From positions 49,468 through 113,467 of the forward strand of contig CADEGS010000001.1 in NCBI GenBank assembly GCA_902826945.1: a stretch of DNA of 64,000 nt. Reading direction: 5' to 3'. The position numbers were made by a program, and so were the translations under genes. This document shows positions 31,172-46,877 of the stretch, one piece after another (the stretch's first letter is position 1; every line of letters begins with the position of its first letter). Under the pieces are notes generated by a model. It was not told the origin of the DNA. It saw nothing but the letters and a program-made list of their open reading frames with translations, and did no database searches. Source of the DNA: an uncultured bacterium. GTDB taxonomy: Bacteria; Planctomycetota; UBA1135; GCA-002686595.

Positions 31172-34100
31172 CCGGCGGCGAGGCGCGCGCGGGCGACGTC
31201 GCGATCGTCGGCATGGCCGGCCGCTTCCCCGGCGCGCCCGACGTGGCCTCGTTCTGGCGCAACCTGCGGGACGGCGTCGAGTGCATCCGCTTCTTCACGC
31301 CCGACGAGCTGGCCGCGGCCGGCGTCGACCCCGCGCTCGCGCGCGACCCGAGCTACGTGCCCGCGCACGGCTGGCTCGAGGGCATCGAGCTCTTCGACGC
31401 GGCCTTCTTCGGCGTCGGGCCGCGCGAGGCCGAGGTCACCGACCCGCAGGTGCGCGCCTTCCTCGAGGTCGCCTGGGAGGCGCTCGAGGACGCCGGCATC
31501 GACCCCGCGCGCGCGCCCGGGGCGATCGGCGTCGTCGCCGGCGCGAGCAACGACGCCTACGTGATCGACAACCTGCTGCGCCGCCCGGACGTGATCGAGG
31601 CCGTCGGCAGCGTGCAGACCGCGCTCGGCAACCACGCCGACTTCCTCGCCACGCGCGTCGCCTACGAGCTCGACCTCTCCGGGCCGGCGCTCACGGTGCA
31701 GACCGCCTGCTCGACCTCGCTCGTGGCGGTGCACCTCGCCTGCCAGAGCCTGCTCTCGGGCGAGAGCGACGTGATGCTGGCCGGCGGCGCGTGCGTCAGC
31801 GCGCTGCGCAAGCGCGGCTACCTGCACGTCCCGGGCGGGACGAGCAGCTCCGACGGGCACGTGCGCGCCTTCGACGCGCGCGCCGACGGCATGCTGGGCG
31901 GCAACGGCGTGGCCGCGGTCGTGCTCCGCCGCCTGGCGGACGCGCTCGCGGCCGGCGACACGATCCGCGCCGTGATCCGCGGCACGGCGATCAACAACGA
32001 CGGCTCGGGCAAGGTGAGCTTCACCGCGCCGAGCGTGGACGGGCAGGCGCGCGTGATCCAGGATGCGCTCGACGTCTCCGGCGTGGACCCGCGCACGATC
32101 GGCATGCTCGAGGCGCACGGCACCGGGACGCCGCTCGGCGACCCGATCGAGGTGCGCGCGCTGACGCAGGCCTGGCGCACGCGCACCGACGCGCGCGCGT
32201 ACTGCGCGCTGGGCTCGGCCAAGACGAACGTCGGGCACCTCGACATCGCCGCCGGCGTGACCGGCCTGATCAAGGCCGCGCTCGCGCTCGAGCGCGGCGC
32301 GATCCCGCCCAGCCTGCACTTCGAGCGGCCGAACCCCGAGCTCGACCTCGCCGCGAGCCCCTTCTTCGTCAACACGGCGCTGCGCCCCTGGCCCGCGGGC
32401 GACGCGCCGCGCCGCGCGGCGGTGTCCTCGTTCGGCATGGGCGGCACGAACGCGCACGCGGTGCTCGAGGAGGCGCCGGCCGCGAGGCCGGGCGATCCGC
32501 CGCGGCGCTTCGAGCTCTTGCCGCTGGGCGCGCGCAGCGAGGAGGCGCTGGGCCGCGTGGCCGCGCGCCTGGCGCGCGCGCTCGAGGCGGCGGACGCGCC
32601 GGCCCTGGCCGACGCCGCGCACACGCTGCAGGAGGGGCGCGCCGCCCTCGCGGTGCGCCGCGCGGTGGTCGTGGCGGCCGGTGGGAGCGCGGCCGCGGCG
32701 CTCGACGCGCTCGACGCGCGCCGCGCCACGCCCGTGCGCCGGGCGCGGCCGCGAAGGCCGGTGGCGTTCCTCCTCTCCGGCCAGGGCGCGCAGCACGCGA
32801 ACATGGCGCGCGGCCTGCTCGACGAGCCGGCCTTCCGCGCGACGCTGGAGCGCTGCGCGGCGCTCCTCGACCCGCTGCTCGACGACGGCCCGCTCCTGGA
32901 GCGCCTCTACCCCGCGCCCGGGGCCGAGGAGGAGGCCGCGCGCGCGCTGGAGCGCACGCAGCTCACGCAGCCGGCGCTCTTCGCGGTCGAGCTGGCGCTG
33001 GCCGCGCTGTGGCGCAGCTACGGCGTCGAGCCCGAGTCGCTGCTCGGCCACTCCGTCGGCGAGCTCGCCGCGGCGGTGCTGGCGGAGGTGCTCTCGCTCG
33101 AGGACGGCTGCCGCCTGGTCGCCGCGCGCGGGCGGCTGATCGGCGCGCTGCCGGCCGGCGGCGCGATGCTCGCGGTCCACGCCGAGGCCGAGGCGGTCGC
33201 TCCGCTCTGCACGCCCGCGCTCGCGATCGCCGCGCACAACGCGCCCGGCCTGGTGGTCGTCTCCGGCGACGCGACCGAGCTGGCGGCGCTCGAGGCGCGG
33301 CTCGAGGCGCAGGGCGTCGGCGCGCGCCGGCTGCGCACCTCGCACGCCTTCCACTCGCCGCGCATGGACCCCGTCCTCGACGCCTTCCGCGCCGAGGTCG
33401 AGCGCGTCGCCTCGTGGCAGGCGCCGCGCATCCCCATCGTCTCGTGCACGACGGGCCGCTGGCTTTCGGACGACGACGCGCGCGACCCGGCCTACTGGGT
33501 GCGCCACCTGCGCGAGCCGGTGCGCTTCGCCGACGGCGTCGCCACGCTCGCGCGCGACCCCGGACGCGTGCTGCTCGAGGTGGGGCCGGGCGAGACGCTG
33601 GCCTCGCTCGCGCGCCTGGGCGCGCCGCCCGGCACGGTCGTGGTCGCCTCGGCGCGCCACGCGCAGGACGAGCGCGACGACCTCGAGGTCCTGACGCGCG
33701 CGCTGGGCGAGCTGTGGTCCGCCGGCGTGGAGATCGACTGGGCCGGCTACCGGGGCGGGAGGCGGCGCCGCCGCGTGCCGCTCCCGACCTATCCCTTCGA
33801 GCGCGAGCGCTTCTGGATCGACCCGCCGCGCGCGGGCGCGACCCCCGCCGCGGAGACGGGCCGGCGCGCCGACGTCGCCGACTGGTTCGCCGTGCCGAGC
33901 TGGCGCCAGGCGCCGCCGGTGCTCGCGCGCGCGCACGCGACCGACCCGGCCGCGCCGTGGCTGCTCCTCGCCGACGCCGGCGGCGTCGGCGCGCGGCTGG
34001 CTCTGGCGCTCGAGCGCCGCGGCCTGCGCGCGCTGCTCGTGCGGCCGGGGCCGGCGTTCGCCGAGGACGCGACCGGGTTCACGATCGCGCCCGACGACGA

Positions 34101-35759
34101 CGAGCACGCCGTCCGGCTGCTCGACGCGCTCGAGCGGCGCGGGGCGCGGCCGGGCGCGCTCGTGCACCTGTGGAGCCTGGACGCCGAGCTCGAGCCCGGG
34201 CAGGAGGTCGCGCTCGCCTTCGCCTCGCTCGTCGCGCTGGGACGGGCGCTGGCCGAGCGCCCGCGCGAGCGACCGCTGCCGGTCGTCGCCGTGACGCGCG
34301 GCGTCCACGGCGTGCCCGACGGGCGCGCGCGCGCGCCCGCCGGCGCGCTCGTGCTCGGCCCGCTGCGCGCGCTGGCGGCCGAGGCGCGCGGCCTGCTCGC
34401 CAAGGCGGTCGACCTCCCCGGCGCGCGCGCGCCGAGCGACCTGGAGCTGGAGCGCCTGGCCGACGAGGTGCAGGCCGACGCCCGCGAGCGCGAGGTCGCG
34501 CTGGCCGGGGACGCGCGCTGGGTGCTCGGCGTCGAGCCCGTGCGCCTGCCCGCCGCGCCGGAGGGCGCCGCGCAGGCCGGCGGCGCGACGGGGCGCGCCG
34601 TCCCGCTGCGCGCCGGCGGGACCTTCCTCGTCACCGGCGGCCTGGGCGGGCTCGGCCTGGCCTTCGCGCACGAGCTCGCGCGGCGCACGCGCGGCAACCT
34701 CGTCCTGCTCGCCGCGCGCGCGCTGCCCGACGACCCCGACGCCTGGCTGGCGGCGCATCCCGAGCACGACCCGCAGAGCGTGCGCCTGCGCGGCGTGCGC
34801 GCGCTCGAGGCGCTCGGCGCGCGCGTGCTGACCGCCGCGGCGCCGGTCGAGGACGCCGCCGCGATGGCGCGCGTCGTGGCCCTGGCGCGCGAGCGCTTCG
34901 GCGCGATCCACGGCGTCGTGCACGCCGCGGGCCGCGCCGGCAGCGGCCTGCTCGCGACCAAGACGCGCGCCGACGCGCAGCGCGTGCTGGCGCCCAAGGT
35001 CGCCGGCACGCGCGTCCTGCACGCGCTCTTCCCCGACGGCGCGCTCGACTTCCTGCTGCTCGTCTCGTCGATCGCGACGGCGCCGGGCGTGGCGGCGGGC
35101 GTGGACTACGCCTCGGCCAACGCCTTCCTCGACGCCTACGCCCGCTCGCGCGCGGGCGGGCGCACGCGCGTCTGTGCCTGGGGCTGGGACGCGTGGCGCG
35201 ACGTCGGCCTGGCCGCGCCCGCACCCGGCGTCGAGCGCGCGCGCTACGAGCGAGCGCTGCGCCTCGCGATCGCGCCCGACGACGGCCGCGAGGCCTTCGC
35301 GCGCCTGCTCGCCGCGGGCCTGCCGCACGCCTGGGTCTCGCCGGTCGCGCTCGCCGGCCGCGACGACCTGGCGTCGGCGCGCCCGCGGGAGCCGGCCGCC
35401 GCGGATGCGCCGGAGGCCCCCGCCCCGCCGGCGCGCGAGGGCGCTCCGCGGCCCGCGCTCGCGACCGCCTTCGCGGAGCCGCAGGGCGCCACCGAGCGCG
35501 CCGTCGCCGCGCTGTGGGGCGAGCTGCTCGGCGTCGCGCCGATCGGCCGCCACGACGGCTTCTTCGAGCTGGGCGGCAGCTCGCTGGTCCTGATGCAGCT
35601 CAACGTCCGCCTGCGCGCGCTCTTCGGCGTCTCGCTCTCGGTGCGCGAGCTGTTCGAGTCGGCGCGCGTCGCCGACCTGGCCGGGCGCGTGGACGCGATC
35701 CGCGCGCTCGCCGCGCCCGCGGCGCACGGCGCGGCGGAGGAGGTCGAGGAGTTCACGCT

Positions 35760-35763
<4 letters not shown>
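31168..35763 (+). CDS. Type I PKS subunit 2: KS-AT-KR-ACP
   Basis: 1531 residues, ATG start in an ATGA overlap. KS has Cys181 (QTACSTS), HGTGTPLGD and KTNVGHLD; the usual DPQQR reads DPQVR. AT has Ser629 (GHSVGE) and HAFH (726-729), so malonyl-CoA is expected. KR carries GGLGGLG, APKVAGT, the Ser in VSSIAT and DYASANAF, and looks active. Its loop AGRAGSGLL lacks the LDD Asp seen in PKS 1, so the hydroxyl may have the opposite configuration. ACP serine is Ser1472 (LGGSS). No DH or ER. The acidic tail AEEVEEFTL parallels that of PKS 1. Predicted role: convert the glycyl intermediate to a 4-amino-3-hydroxybutyrate unit. Confidence 0.93.
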
Positions 35764-39229
<3,466 letters not shown>

Positions 39230-39233
<4 letters not shown>

Positions 39234-42200
39234 CGACCGCCGAGCTCCTCGGGGAACTCGTCGCCCTGGGCGTCACGCTGCGGGCCGAGGGCGGCGAGCT
39301 GCGCGTCAGCGCGCCGCGCGGCGCGCTCACGCCCGCGCTGCGCGAGCGCCTCGCGGCCGCGAAGGACGAGCTCCTGGCGCTGGTCGCGGACCGCGACCCC
39401 GACCCGATCGAGCGCTGGCGCCCCGCCCGCGCGGACGAGCCCCGGCCGCTGTCCTTCGCGCAACGGCGCATCTGGTTCCTCGAGCAGCTCGAGCCGGGCC
39501 TGATCGCCTACAACATGTGGGTCGCGCTGACGCTGCGCGGCCGGCTCGACGAGCGCGCCTTCGAGCGCGCCCTGCGCGAGGTGCTGCGCCGCCACGAGGT
39601 GCTGCGCTCGTGCTTCCCCGCCGAGGACGGCGTGCCCGGCCAGCGCGTGCACCCGCCGGAGCGGATCGCGCTCGAGCGGCTCGTGCCCCCGGCCGGCGCG
39701 GCCGAGGCCGACTGGCGCGCGCGCGTGCACGCGGAGCTCACGCGGCGCGCGGCGCTGCCGTTCGACCTGGCGCGCGGGCCGCTGTTCGAGCCGCTGCTCG
39801 CGCGCGTCGCGCCCGACGAGCACGTGTTCTTCGCCCGCGTCCACCACCTCGTCTACGACGGGCTCTCGCACGGGGTGCTGGCGCGCGAGCTGGACCTGCT
39901 CTACGGCGCCTTCGCGCGCGGCGAGCCCTCGCCGCTTCCCGAGCCGCCGCTCCAGTACCACGACTGGGCGGCCTGGCAGGCGCGGCGCCTCGAGGGCGCG
40001 CGCCTCGAGCGCGAGCTCGCCTGGTGGCGGCGCACCCTGGCGGGCCCGCTGCCCGTGCTGGAGCTGCCGTTCGACCGCCCGCGGCCGCGCGCGCAGACCC
40101 ACGCCGGGGCGAACCACGTGCGCCGTCTCCCGGACGCGCTCGCGGCGCGCGTCGAGCCCTTCGCGCGCGCGCGCGGCACGACCGTGTTCGCCGTGCTGCT
40201 GGCCGCCTACCAGGCGCTGCTCGCGCGCGTCACGCGCCAGCATGACGTGCTGGTCGGCACCGCCGCCGCGAACCGCGGGCGCGCCGAGCTCGAGGGCCTG
40301 ATCGGCAGCTTCGTCAACACGCTCGTCGTGCGCACCGACGCCTCGGGCGACCCGAGCTTCGAGGAGCTCCTGCGGCGCGCCGCCGCGAGCTTCCTCGGCG
40401 CCTGGGAGCACCAGGAGCTGCCCTTCGAGCGCCTGGTGGACGCGCTCGCGCCCGAGCGCGACCTGGCCGCGGCGCCGCTCGTCCAGACGCTCTTCGTGCT
40501 GAACCAGGACACCGGCGCCGCGCGCGCGCTGGGCGACCTCGCGCTCGAGCCCTGCGCGCTCGCGATCCCGATGGCGCGCGCGGACCTGGTGCTGACCGTC
40601 TACCGCGGACGCGACGGCACCTTCCTCGACCTCGAGTACAAGACCGACCTCTTCGACGCGGCCACCGTCCAGCGCCTGGGCGGCTGGTACGAGACGCTGC
40701 TCGAGGACGCGCTCGCGCACCCCGGGCGGGCGCTCTCCGCGCTCGCGCTGCTGCCCGCGGGCGAGGCGGCGCTCGTGCTCGAGCGCTGGAACCGGACCGG
40801 CGCGCCCATCCCCGCCGGCCCGGTCCACGCCGCGTTCGAGGCGTGCGCGGACGCCGCGCCGGACGCGCCGGCGCTGCTGGCGCCCGGCGAGCAGGCGGGG
40901 GAGGACCGCGCGTGGAGCTACCGCGAGCTGGAGGAGCGCGCCAACCGCATCGCCGGCCACCTGCGCGCGCGCGGCGTGCGCGCGGGGGCGCTCGTCGGCC
41001 TGTGCCTCGAGCGCGAGCCCGACCTCGTCGCCGCGCTGCTCGCGATCCTGAAGTGCGGGGCGGCCTACGTGCCGCTCGACCCGGGCTTCCCCGCCGAGCG
41101 GCTGGCCTTCCTCGTCGCCGACTCCGGGCCGCGCTGCGTCGTGACGCGCGAGGCGCTGCGCGCGCTGTTGCCCGCGGGGACGGAGACGGTGTCGCTCGAC
41201 GCCGAGGCGGCGGCGATCGCGGCCTGCCCGGCCGCGCGCCCCGCGCCCGTCCCGGCGGCGGCGCGCATGTACGTGCTCTACACGTCGGGCTCGACCGGCA
41301 GGCCCAAGGGCGTCGAGCTCTCCCACCGCGGCGTGGCGAGCTTCCTGGCCTCGATGCGGCGCGAGCCGGGCTTCGCCGCGGGCGAGACGCTGCTCGCGCT
41401 CACGACGCTCGCCTTCGACATCTCCGTGCTCGAGCTCTTCCTGCCGCTCACGAGCGGCGGGCGCGTCGCGCTCGCGCCGCGCGCGGTCGCGAGCGACGGC
41501 GAGCGCCTGCGCCGCGTGCTCGCGCGCCTGCGCCCCGAGGTGCTGCAGGCGACGCCCGCGACCTGGCGCATGCTGCTCGACGCCGGCTGGCAGGGCGACC
41601 GGCGCCTGCGCGCCTTGTGCGGCGGCGAGGCGCTGACGCGCGAGCTCGCCGACCTCCTGCTCGCGCGCTGCGGCGCGCTCTGGAACCTCTACGGGCCGAC
41701 CGAGACGACGGTGTGGTCTGCCGCCGCGCGCGTCGCGCCCGACGGCCCGGTCGCGATCGGCCGCCCGATCGCGAACACCCGCGCCTACGTGCTCGACCCC
41801 GCGCTGGAGCCCGCCCTCCCGGGCGCGACGGGCGAGCTGTGGCTCGCCGGCGCCGGCGTCGCGCGCGGCTACCTCGGTCGCCCGCGGCTGACGGCCGAGC
41901 GCTTCCTGCCGGATCCCTTCGGGCCCGAGCCCGGCGCGCGCATGTACCGCACGGGCGACCTCGCGCGCTGGCGTCCGCGCGCCGAGGGGACGGCGGAGCT
42001 CGAGTGCCTCGGCCGCACCGACCAGCAGGTCAAGCTGCGCGGCTTCCGCATCGAGCTCGGCGAGGTCGAGGCCGCGCTCGCCGCCCTGCCCGGCGTGCGC
42101 GCCGCGGCGGTCGTGCGGCGCGAGGACCGCCCCGGCGATCCCCGCCTGGTCGGCTTCTTCGCGCCCGAGCCCGGCGCCGAGCCCGCGCCCGACGCGCTCG

Positions 42201-45200
42201 CGGACGCGCTCGCGCGCGCGCTGCCGGCGTACATGGTGCCCGCGCGCCTCGTGCGCCTGGACGCGCTGCCGCTCACGCCCGGCGGCAAGGTGGACCGCAA
42301 GGCGCTCGCCGCGCGGCCGCTCGAGGCCGCGGCGCCGACCGGCGCGCGCGCCGCGCCGCGCGACGCGCTCGAGGAGCGCCTGTGCGCGCTCCTCGCCGAC
42401 GTGCTCGGCGTCGAGGCGGTCGGGGTGCAGGACTCGTTCTTCGCGCTCGGCGGCAACTCGCTCTCGTCGACGCGCGCCATGGCGCGCGTGCGCGAGGCCT
42501 GCGGCGTCGAGCTGCCCCTGCGCGCGCTGTTCGAGGATCCGACCGCCGCCGGCCTGGCGCGCCGCGTGCGCGCCGCGCGGCCGCAGCCGCCGGCGCCGAT
42601 CCCGCGCGCGGACCGCTCGCGGCCGCCGCGGCTCTCGTTCGCGCAGGAGCGGCTGTGGTTCCTCGACCAGCTCGAGCCGGGCCTGACCGCCTACAACCTG
42701 TGGCCCGCGGCGACCCTGCGCGGGCCGCTCGACGCCGGCGCGCTCGAGCGCGCGCTGGCCGAGGTCGTGCGCCGCCACGAGGTGCTGCGCACGCGCTTCG
42801 AGCCGGCCGAGGACGGGCCCGTGCAGGTCGTGCTGCCGCGGGGCGCGCCGCTCGCCCACGACCTGGAGCCCGACCCGGAGCTGCCGCTCGCCGAGCGCCG
42901 TGCGCGGCTGCATGCGCGGCTGTCGGCGCGCGCGCTCGAGCCCTACGACCTCGCGACCGGCCCGCTCTTCCGTCCGGTGCTGGCGCGGCTCGCCGAGGAC
43001 GAGCACGTGCTCGCCCTCTTCGCGCACCACAGCGTGCTCGACGGCGGCTCGATCGGCGTCGTGTGGCGCGAGCTCGCCGCGCTCTACCCGGCCTGCGCGG
43101 CGGGCGAGCCCTCGCCGCTCGCGGAGCCGGGGCTCCAGTACGCCGACGTCGCGGCCTGGCAGCGCGCGGCGCTCGCGGGCGAGGGCGCGGAGCGGCTGCT
43201 CGCGTACTGGAGGGAGGCGCTGGCTGGCGAGCTCTCCGTGCTCGAGCTGCCGCTCGACCGCCCGCGGCCCGCCGTGCAGACCCACGCGGGCGCGACGGTG
43301 ACGCGCCGCCTGCCGCCGGCGCTCGTGCGCGCGCTCGTCGCGCTCGCGCGCGAGGAGCGCGCGACGCTCTTCATGGGCCTGCTCGCCGCCTACGACGCGC
43401 TGCTGGCGCGCGTCACGGGCCAGCGCGACCTGTGCGTCGGAACGGCCGTCGCCGGGCGCGGACGGGCCGAGCTCGAGGAGCTGGTCGGCTTCTTCGCCGG
43501 CACCCTGGTCGTGCGCGTGGACGCCTCGGGCGACCCGACGTTCCGCGAGCTCCTGCGGCGCGCGCGGGCGAGCGCGCTGGGCGCCTTCGAGCACCAGGAC
43601 ATGCCCTTCGAGCGCCTGGTGGACGAGCTCTCGCCCGAGCGCTCGCTGGCGGTCACGCCGCTCTTCCAGACGCTCCTCGTGCTCGACCAGGACACGCGCG
43701 AGGCGCGCCGCATGGGCCCGCTCGCCCTGGCGCCGTTCGAGCTCGCCGGCCGCGTCGCGCACACCGACCTCGCGCTGTGGGCCTACGACGGCCGCGACGG
43801 CTTCGACCTGACGCTCGAGTACAACACCGACCTGTTCGACGCGGCGACGGTCGAGCGCCTGCTGGCGGCCTTCGAGCGGCTGCTCGCGAGCGCCGTGCGC
43901 GATCCCGAGCGCCGGCTCTCGCGCCTGGAGCTGCTCGCGCCCGAGGAGCGGCGCCGCGCGCTCGAGGCCTGGAACCCCGCGCCGTGCGCGGCGCCGCTGG
44001 CACCGCTGCACGCGCTGTTCGAGCGCGCGGCGGACGCGCATCCGGACGCTCCGGCGCTCGTCGTCGCCAGCGACGAGGACCAAGACGAGCCGCGCGCGCC
44101 CGCTTCCGGCCGGACGAACGGGCACGCCGGCCTGACCTACGCCGCGCTCGACGCGCGCGCGAACCGCATCGCCTGGCACCTGCGCGCGCGCGGCGTATCG
44201 CCGGGCGCGCTGGTCGGCCTGTGCTGCGAGCGCGAGCCCGACCTCGTGGCCGCCCTGCTCGCGATCCTGAAGTGCGGGGCGGCCTACGTGCCGCTCGACC
44301 CGGGCCTGCCGCCCGCGCGCCTGGCGACGATGGCGCGCGACGCCGGGCTCGGCCTGGCCGTCGCGCAGGAGCCGCTGCGCGCGCTGCTGCCGGCGGAGCT
44401 CGAGACGGTCCTGCTCGACCTGGAGGCGGACGCGATCGCGCGCCGACCGGCCGAGCGGCCGGCGCTCGCGCTCGGCCTGGACGAGCGCGCGTACGTGCTC
44501 TACACGTCGGGCTCGACCGGGACGCCCAAGGGCGTCGAGCTCTCGCACCGCGGCGTGGCGAGCTTCCTGGCCTCGATGCGGCGCGAGCCGGGCTTCGCCG
44601 CGGGCGAGACGCTGCTCGCGCTCACGACGCTCGCCTTCGACATCTCCGTGCTCGAGCTCTTCCTGCCGCTCACGAGCGGCGGGCGCGTCGCGCTCGCGCC
44701 GCGCGCGGTCGCGAGCGACGGCGAGCGCCTGCGCCGCGTGCTCGCGCGCCTGCGCCCCGAGGTGCTGCAGGCGACGCCCGCGACCTGGCGCATGCTGCTC
44801 GACGCCGGCTGGCAGGGCGACCGGCGCCTGCGCGCCTTGTGCGGCGGCGAGGCGCTGACGCGCGAGCTCGCCGACCTCCTGCTCGCGCGCTGCGGCGCGC
44901 TCTGGAACCTCTACGGGCCGACCGAGACGACGGTGTGGTCTGCCGCCGCGCGCGTCGCGCCCGACGGCCCGGTCGCGATCGGCCGCCCGATCGCGAACAC
45001 CCGCGCCTACGTGCTCGACCCCGCGCTGGAGCCCGCCCTCCCGGGCGCGACGGGCGAGCTGTGGCTCGCCGGCGCCGGCGTCGCGCGCGGCTACCTCGGT
45101 CGCCCGCGGCTGACGGCCGAGCGCTTCCTGCCGGATCCCTTCGGGCCCGAGCCCGGCGCGCGCATGTACCGCACGGGCGACCTCGCGCGCTGGCGTCCGC

Positions 45201-46684
45201 GCGCCGAGGGGACGGCGGAGCTCGAGTGCCTCGGCCGCACCGACCAGCAGGTCAAGCTGCGCGGCTTCCGCATCGAGCTCGGCGAGGTCGAGGCCGCGCT
45301 CGCCGCCCTGCCCGGCGTGCGCGCCGCGGCGGTCGTGCGGCGCGAGGACCGCCCCGGCGATCCCCGCCTGGTCGGCTTCTTCGCGCCCGAGCCCGGCGCC
45401 GAGCCCGCGCCCGACGCGCTCGCGGACGCGCTCGCGCGCGCGCTGCCGGCGTACATGGTGCCCGCGCGCCTCGTGCGCCTCGACGCGCTGCCGCTCACCG
45501 CGGCGGGCAAGGTGGACCGCAAGGCGCTGCCGGCGCCCGCGCCCGCCGCGGCGGCGGTCGAGCCGGTCGCCCCGCGCGACGCGGTCGAGGCGCGCATCGC
45601 CGGCCTGTGGAGCGAGATCCTCGGCGTCGAGGAGGTCGGCGTGCACGACTCGTTCTTCGAGCTGGGCGGGAGCTCGCTCTCCTCGACGCGCGCCATGGCG
45701 GCCGTGCGCCGGGCGTTCGAGGTCGAGCTGCCGTTGCGCCTCCTGTTCGAGGACCCCACCGTCGCCGGGCTCGCGGCGCGCGTGCGCGGCGACGACGGGC
45801 GCGCGGCGCGCGCGCGCTACGAGCAGACCTTCGACCGCTCGCTGATCCCGCTGCAGCCGCGCGGGGAGGCGCTGCCCCTGTTCCTCGTCTCGGGCGCGCA
45901 CGCCGACGAGGACGCCTTCCTGCGCTTCGTCGGCGCGCTCCTGCCGCACATGGGACGCGAGCAGCCGATCTGGGGCTTCAAGGCGCGCGGCCTCGACGGG
46001 CGCAGCCGCCCGCACGCGAGCGCCGAGGAGATGGCCGCCGACTACGTGCGCGAGCTGCGCGAGCGCTTCCCGCACGGCCCCTACCTGCTGACGGGCAACT
46101 GCGTGGGCGGCATCGTCGCCTTCGAGATGGCGCGCCAGCTCGCCGCCGCAGGCGCGGAGGTCGGGCTGGTCGCGCTGCTCGACACGGTGCGGCCGCAGGC
46201 GGGCTATCGCGACTGGCTCGACCGGCATTACCGCTTCTGGAAGAAGGAGCGCTTCGTCGGCCACCTGCGTGCGCTCGGCGCGCTCGGCGCGCGCGAGCGC
46301 GCCGGCTACGTGTGGACGCGCGCGCGGCGCAAGCTGCGCCAGGCCTTGCCGCTGACCGAGGCGCAGCGGCGCCGGAACGGGATCGAGACGGTCGAGCGCG
46401 ACTACTCGCGCATCCTCGCGCGCTACGAGCCGGCCCCGTACGCGGGGCGCCTCGACGTGATCCTGAACGAGGGGCTCGAGCGCGAGTGGCACGCCGCCGG
46501 ATGGGAGGGCTTCGCGCGCGAGGTCGTGGCCCACGTCGTGCCCGGCGACCACGTGACGCGCCTCTCGCAGCACGCCGCCACGGTGGCGCGCATCCTGCGC
46601 GCGGCGATCGAGCGCGCCCCCGCGGCCGCAGCGGCGCGCTCGGCGCGCCGGCAGCGCGACGCGGCGGACCTCGTCGCGCCGTAG
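39230..46684 (+). CDS. Terminal NRPS subunit D: docking-C-A-T-C-A-T-TE, two glycine-like modules
   Basis: 2484 residues. Order: TubC-type docking domain (1-50); C (about 72-510, HHLVYDG, His205); A (about 531-1020); carrier Ser1077 (LGGNS); C (about 1133-1580, HHSVLDG, His1266); A (about 1592-2094); carrier Ser2149 (LGGSS); thioesterase (about 2205-2460). Both A domains read D-I-L-Q-L-G-L-V-W-K, a glycine code, and share a 935-bp exact DNA repeat. The TE opens with FLVSGAHADED, and the nucleophile elbow is GNCVGG, with Cys2291 in place of Ser; His2441 in PGDHV is the expected catalytic His. The TE releases the product by hydrolysis or cyclisation, which sequence does not decide. No epimerase domain. 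This is the last gene of the operon, followed by a hairpin. Confidence 0.93.
41324..42258. repeat. 935-bp exact direct repeat, copy 1 (adenylation core of module 1)
   Basis: By eye this stretch is base-for-base identical, offset 3222 bases, to 44546-45480. It runs from just after the A3 motif to just before A10, covering the whole specificity pocket. The flanks differ (C at 41323 versus G at 44545; G at 42259 versus C at 45481), so it is not an assembly echo of the entire module. Confidence 0.9.
44546..45480. repeat. 935-bp exact direct repeat, copy 2 (adenylation core of module 2)
   Basis: Second copy of 41324-42258 with no mismatch seen, including synonymous positions. The surrounding condensation and carrier domains of the two modules are clearly diverged, pointing to recent gene conversion or domain recombination. 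Confidence 0.9.
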
Positions 46685-46694
46685 CCGCGACCCC

Positions 46695-46713
46695 GCCGTC
46701 GCGCGGCGACGGC
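46695..46713 (+). terminator. Hairpin after the NRPS operon (no T-tract)
   Basis: GCCGTCGC, loop GCG, GCGACGGC: an 8-bp perfect stem eleven bases after the stop. No run of T follows, so it may be a transcript-stabilising or factor-assisted end rather than an intrinsic terminator. A near-identical sequence occurs at 50022. Confidence 0.4.
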
Positions 46714-46871
46714 AGCACGAGACCGCTGCGTGCCCTGCCGGCCTGGATCCGCTCCTCCCGATGGCGCGGCCGTCCCCGACCGTCTCCGCGCCAGAAAGCC
46801 CGCGCCGCCGTCCCACGCGTCCGCGCGCCTCGTAGCAGCGGGGGAATCCTTGTCCCGCCCCTTTCCGCGCC

Positions 46872-46877
46872 TACGAT
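46872..46877 (+). promoter_or_regulatory. Candidate -10 (TACGAT) for msrA, overlapping the first ATG
   Basis: TACGAT covers the first possible ATG (46876). A transcript started from it would begin close to 46885, exactly at a second in-frame ATG, suggesting a leaderless mRNA. Confidence 0.35.

Noticed and set aside
41324..45480. The long direct repeat as a mobile element or assembly artefact
   Set aside because: It has no terminal inverted repeats or transposase, its ends match A-domain core boundaries, and the sequence between and around the copies differs, so domain recombination explains it better. Long-read confirmation is still desirable.
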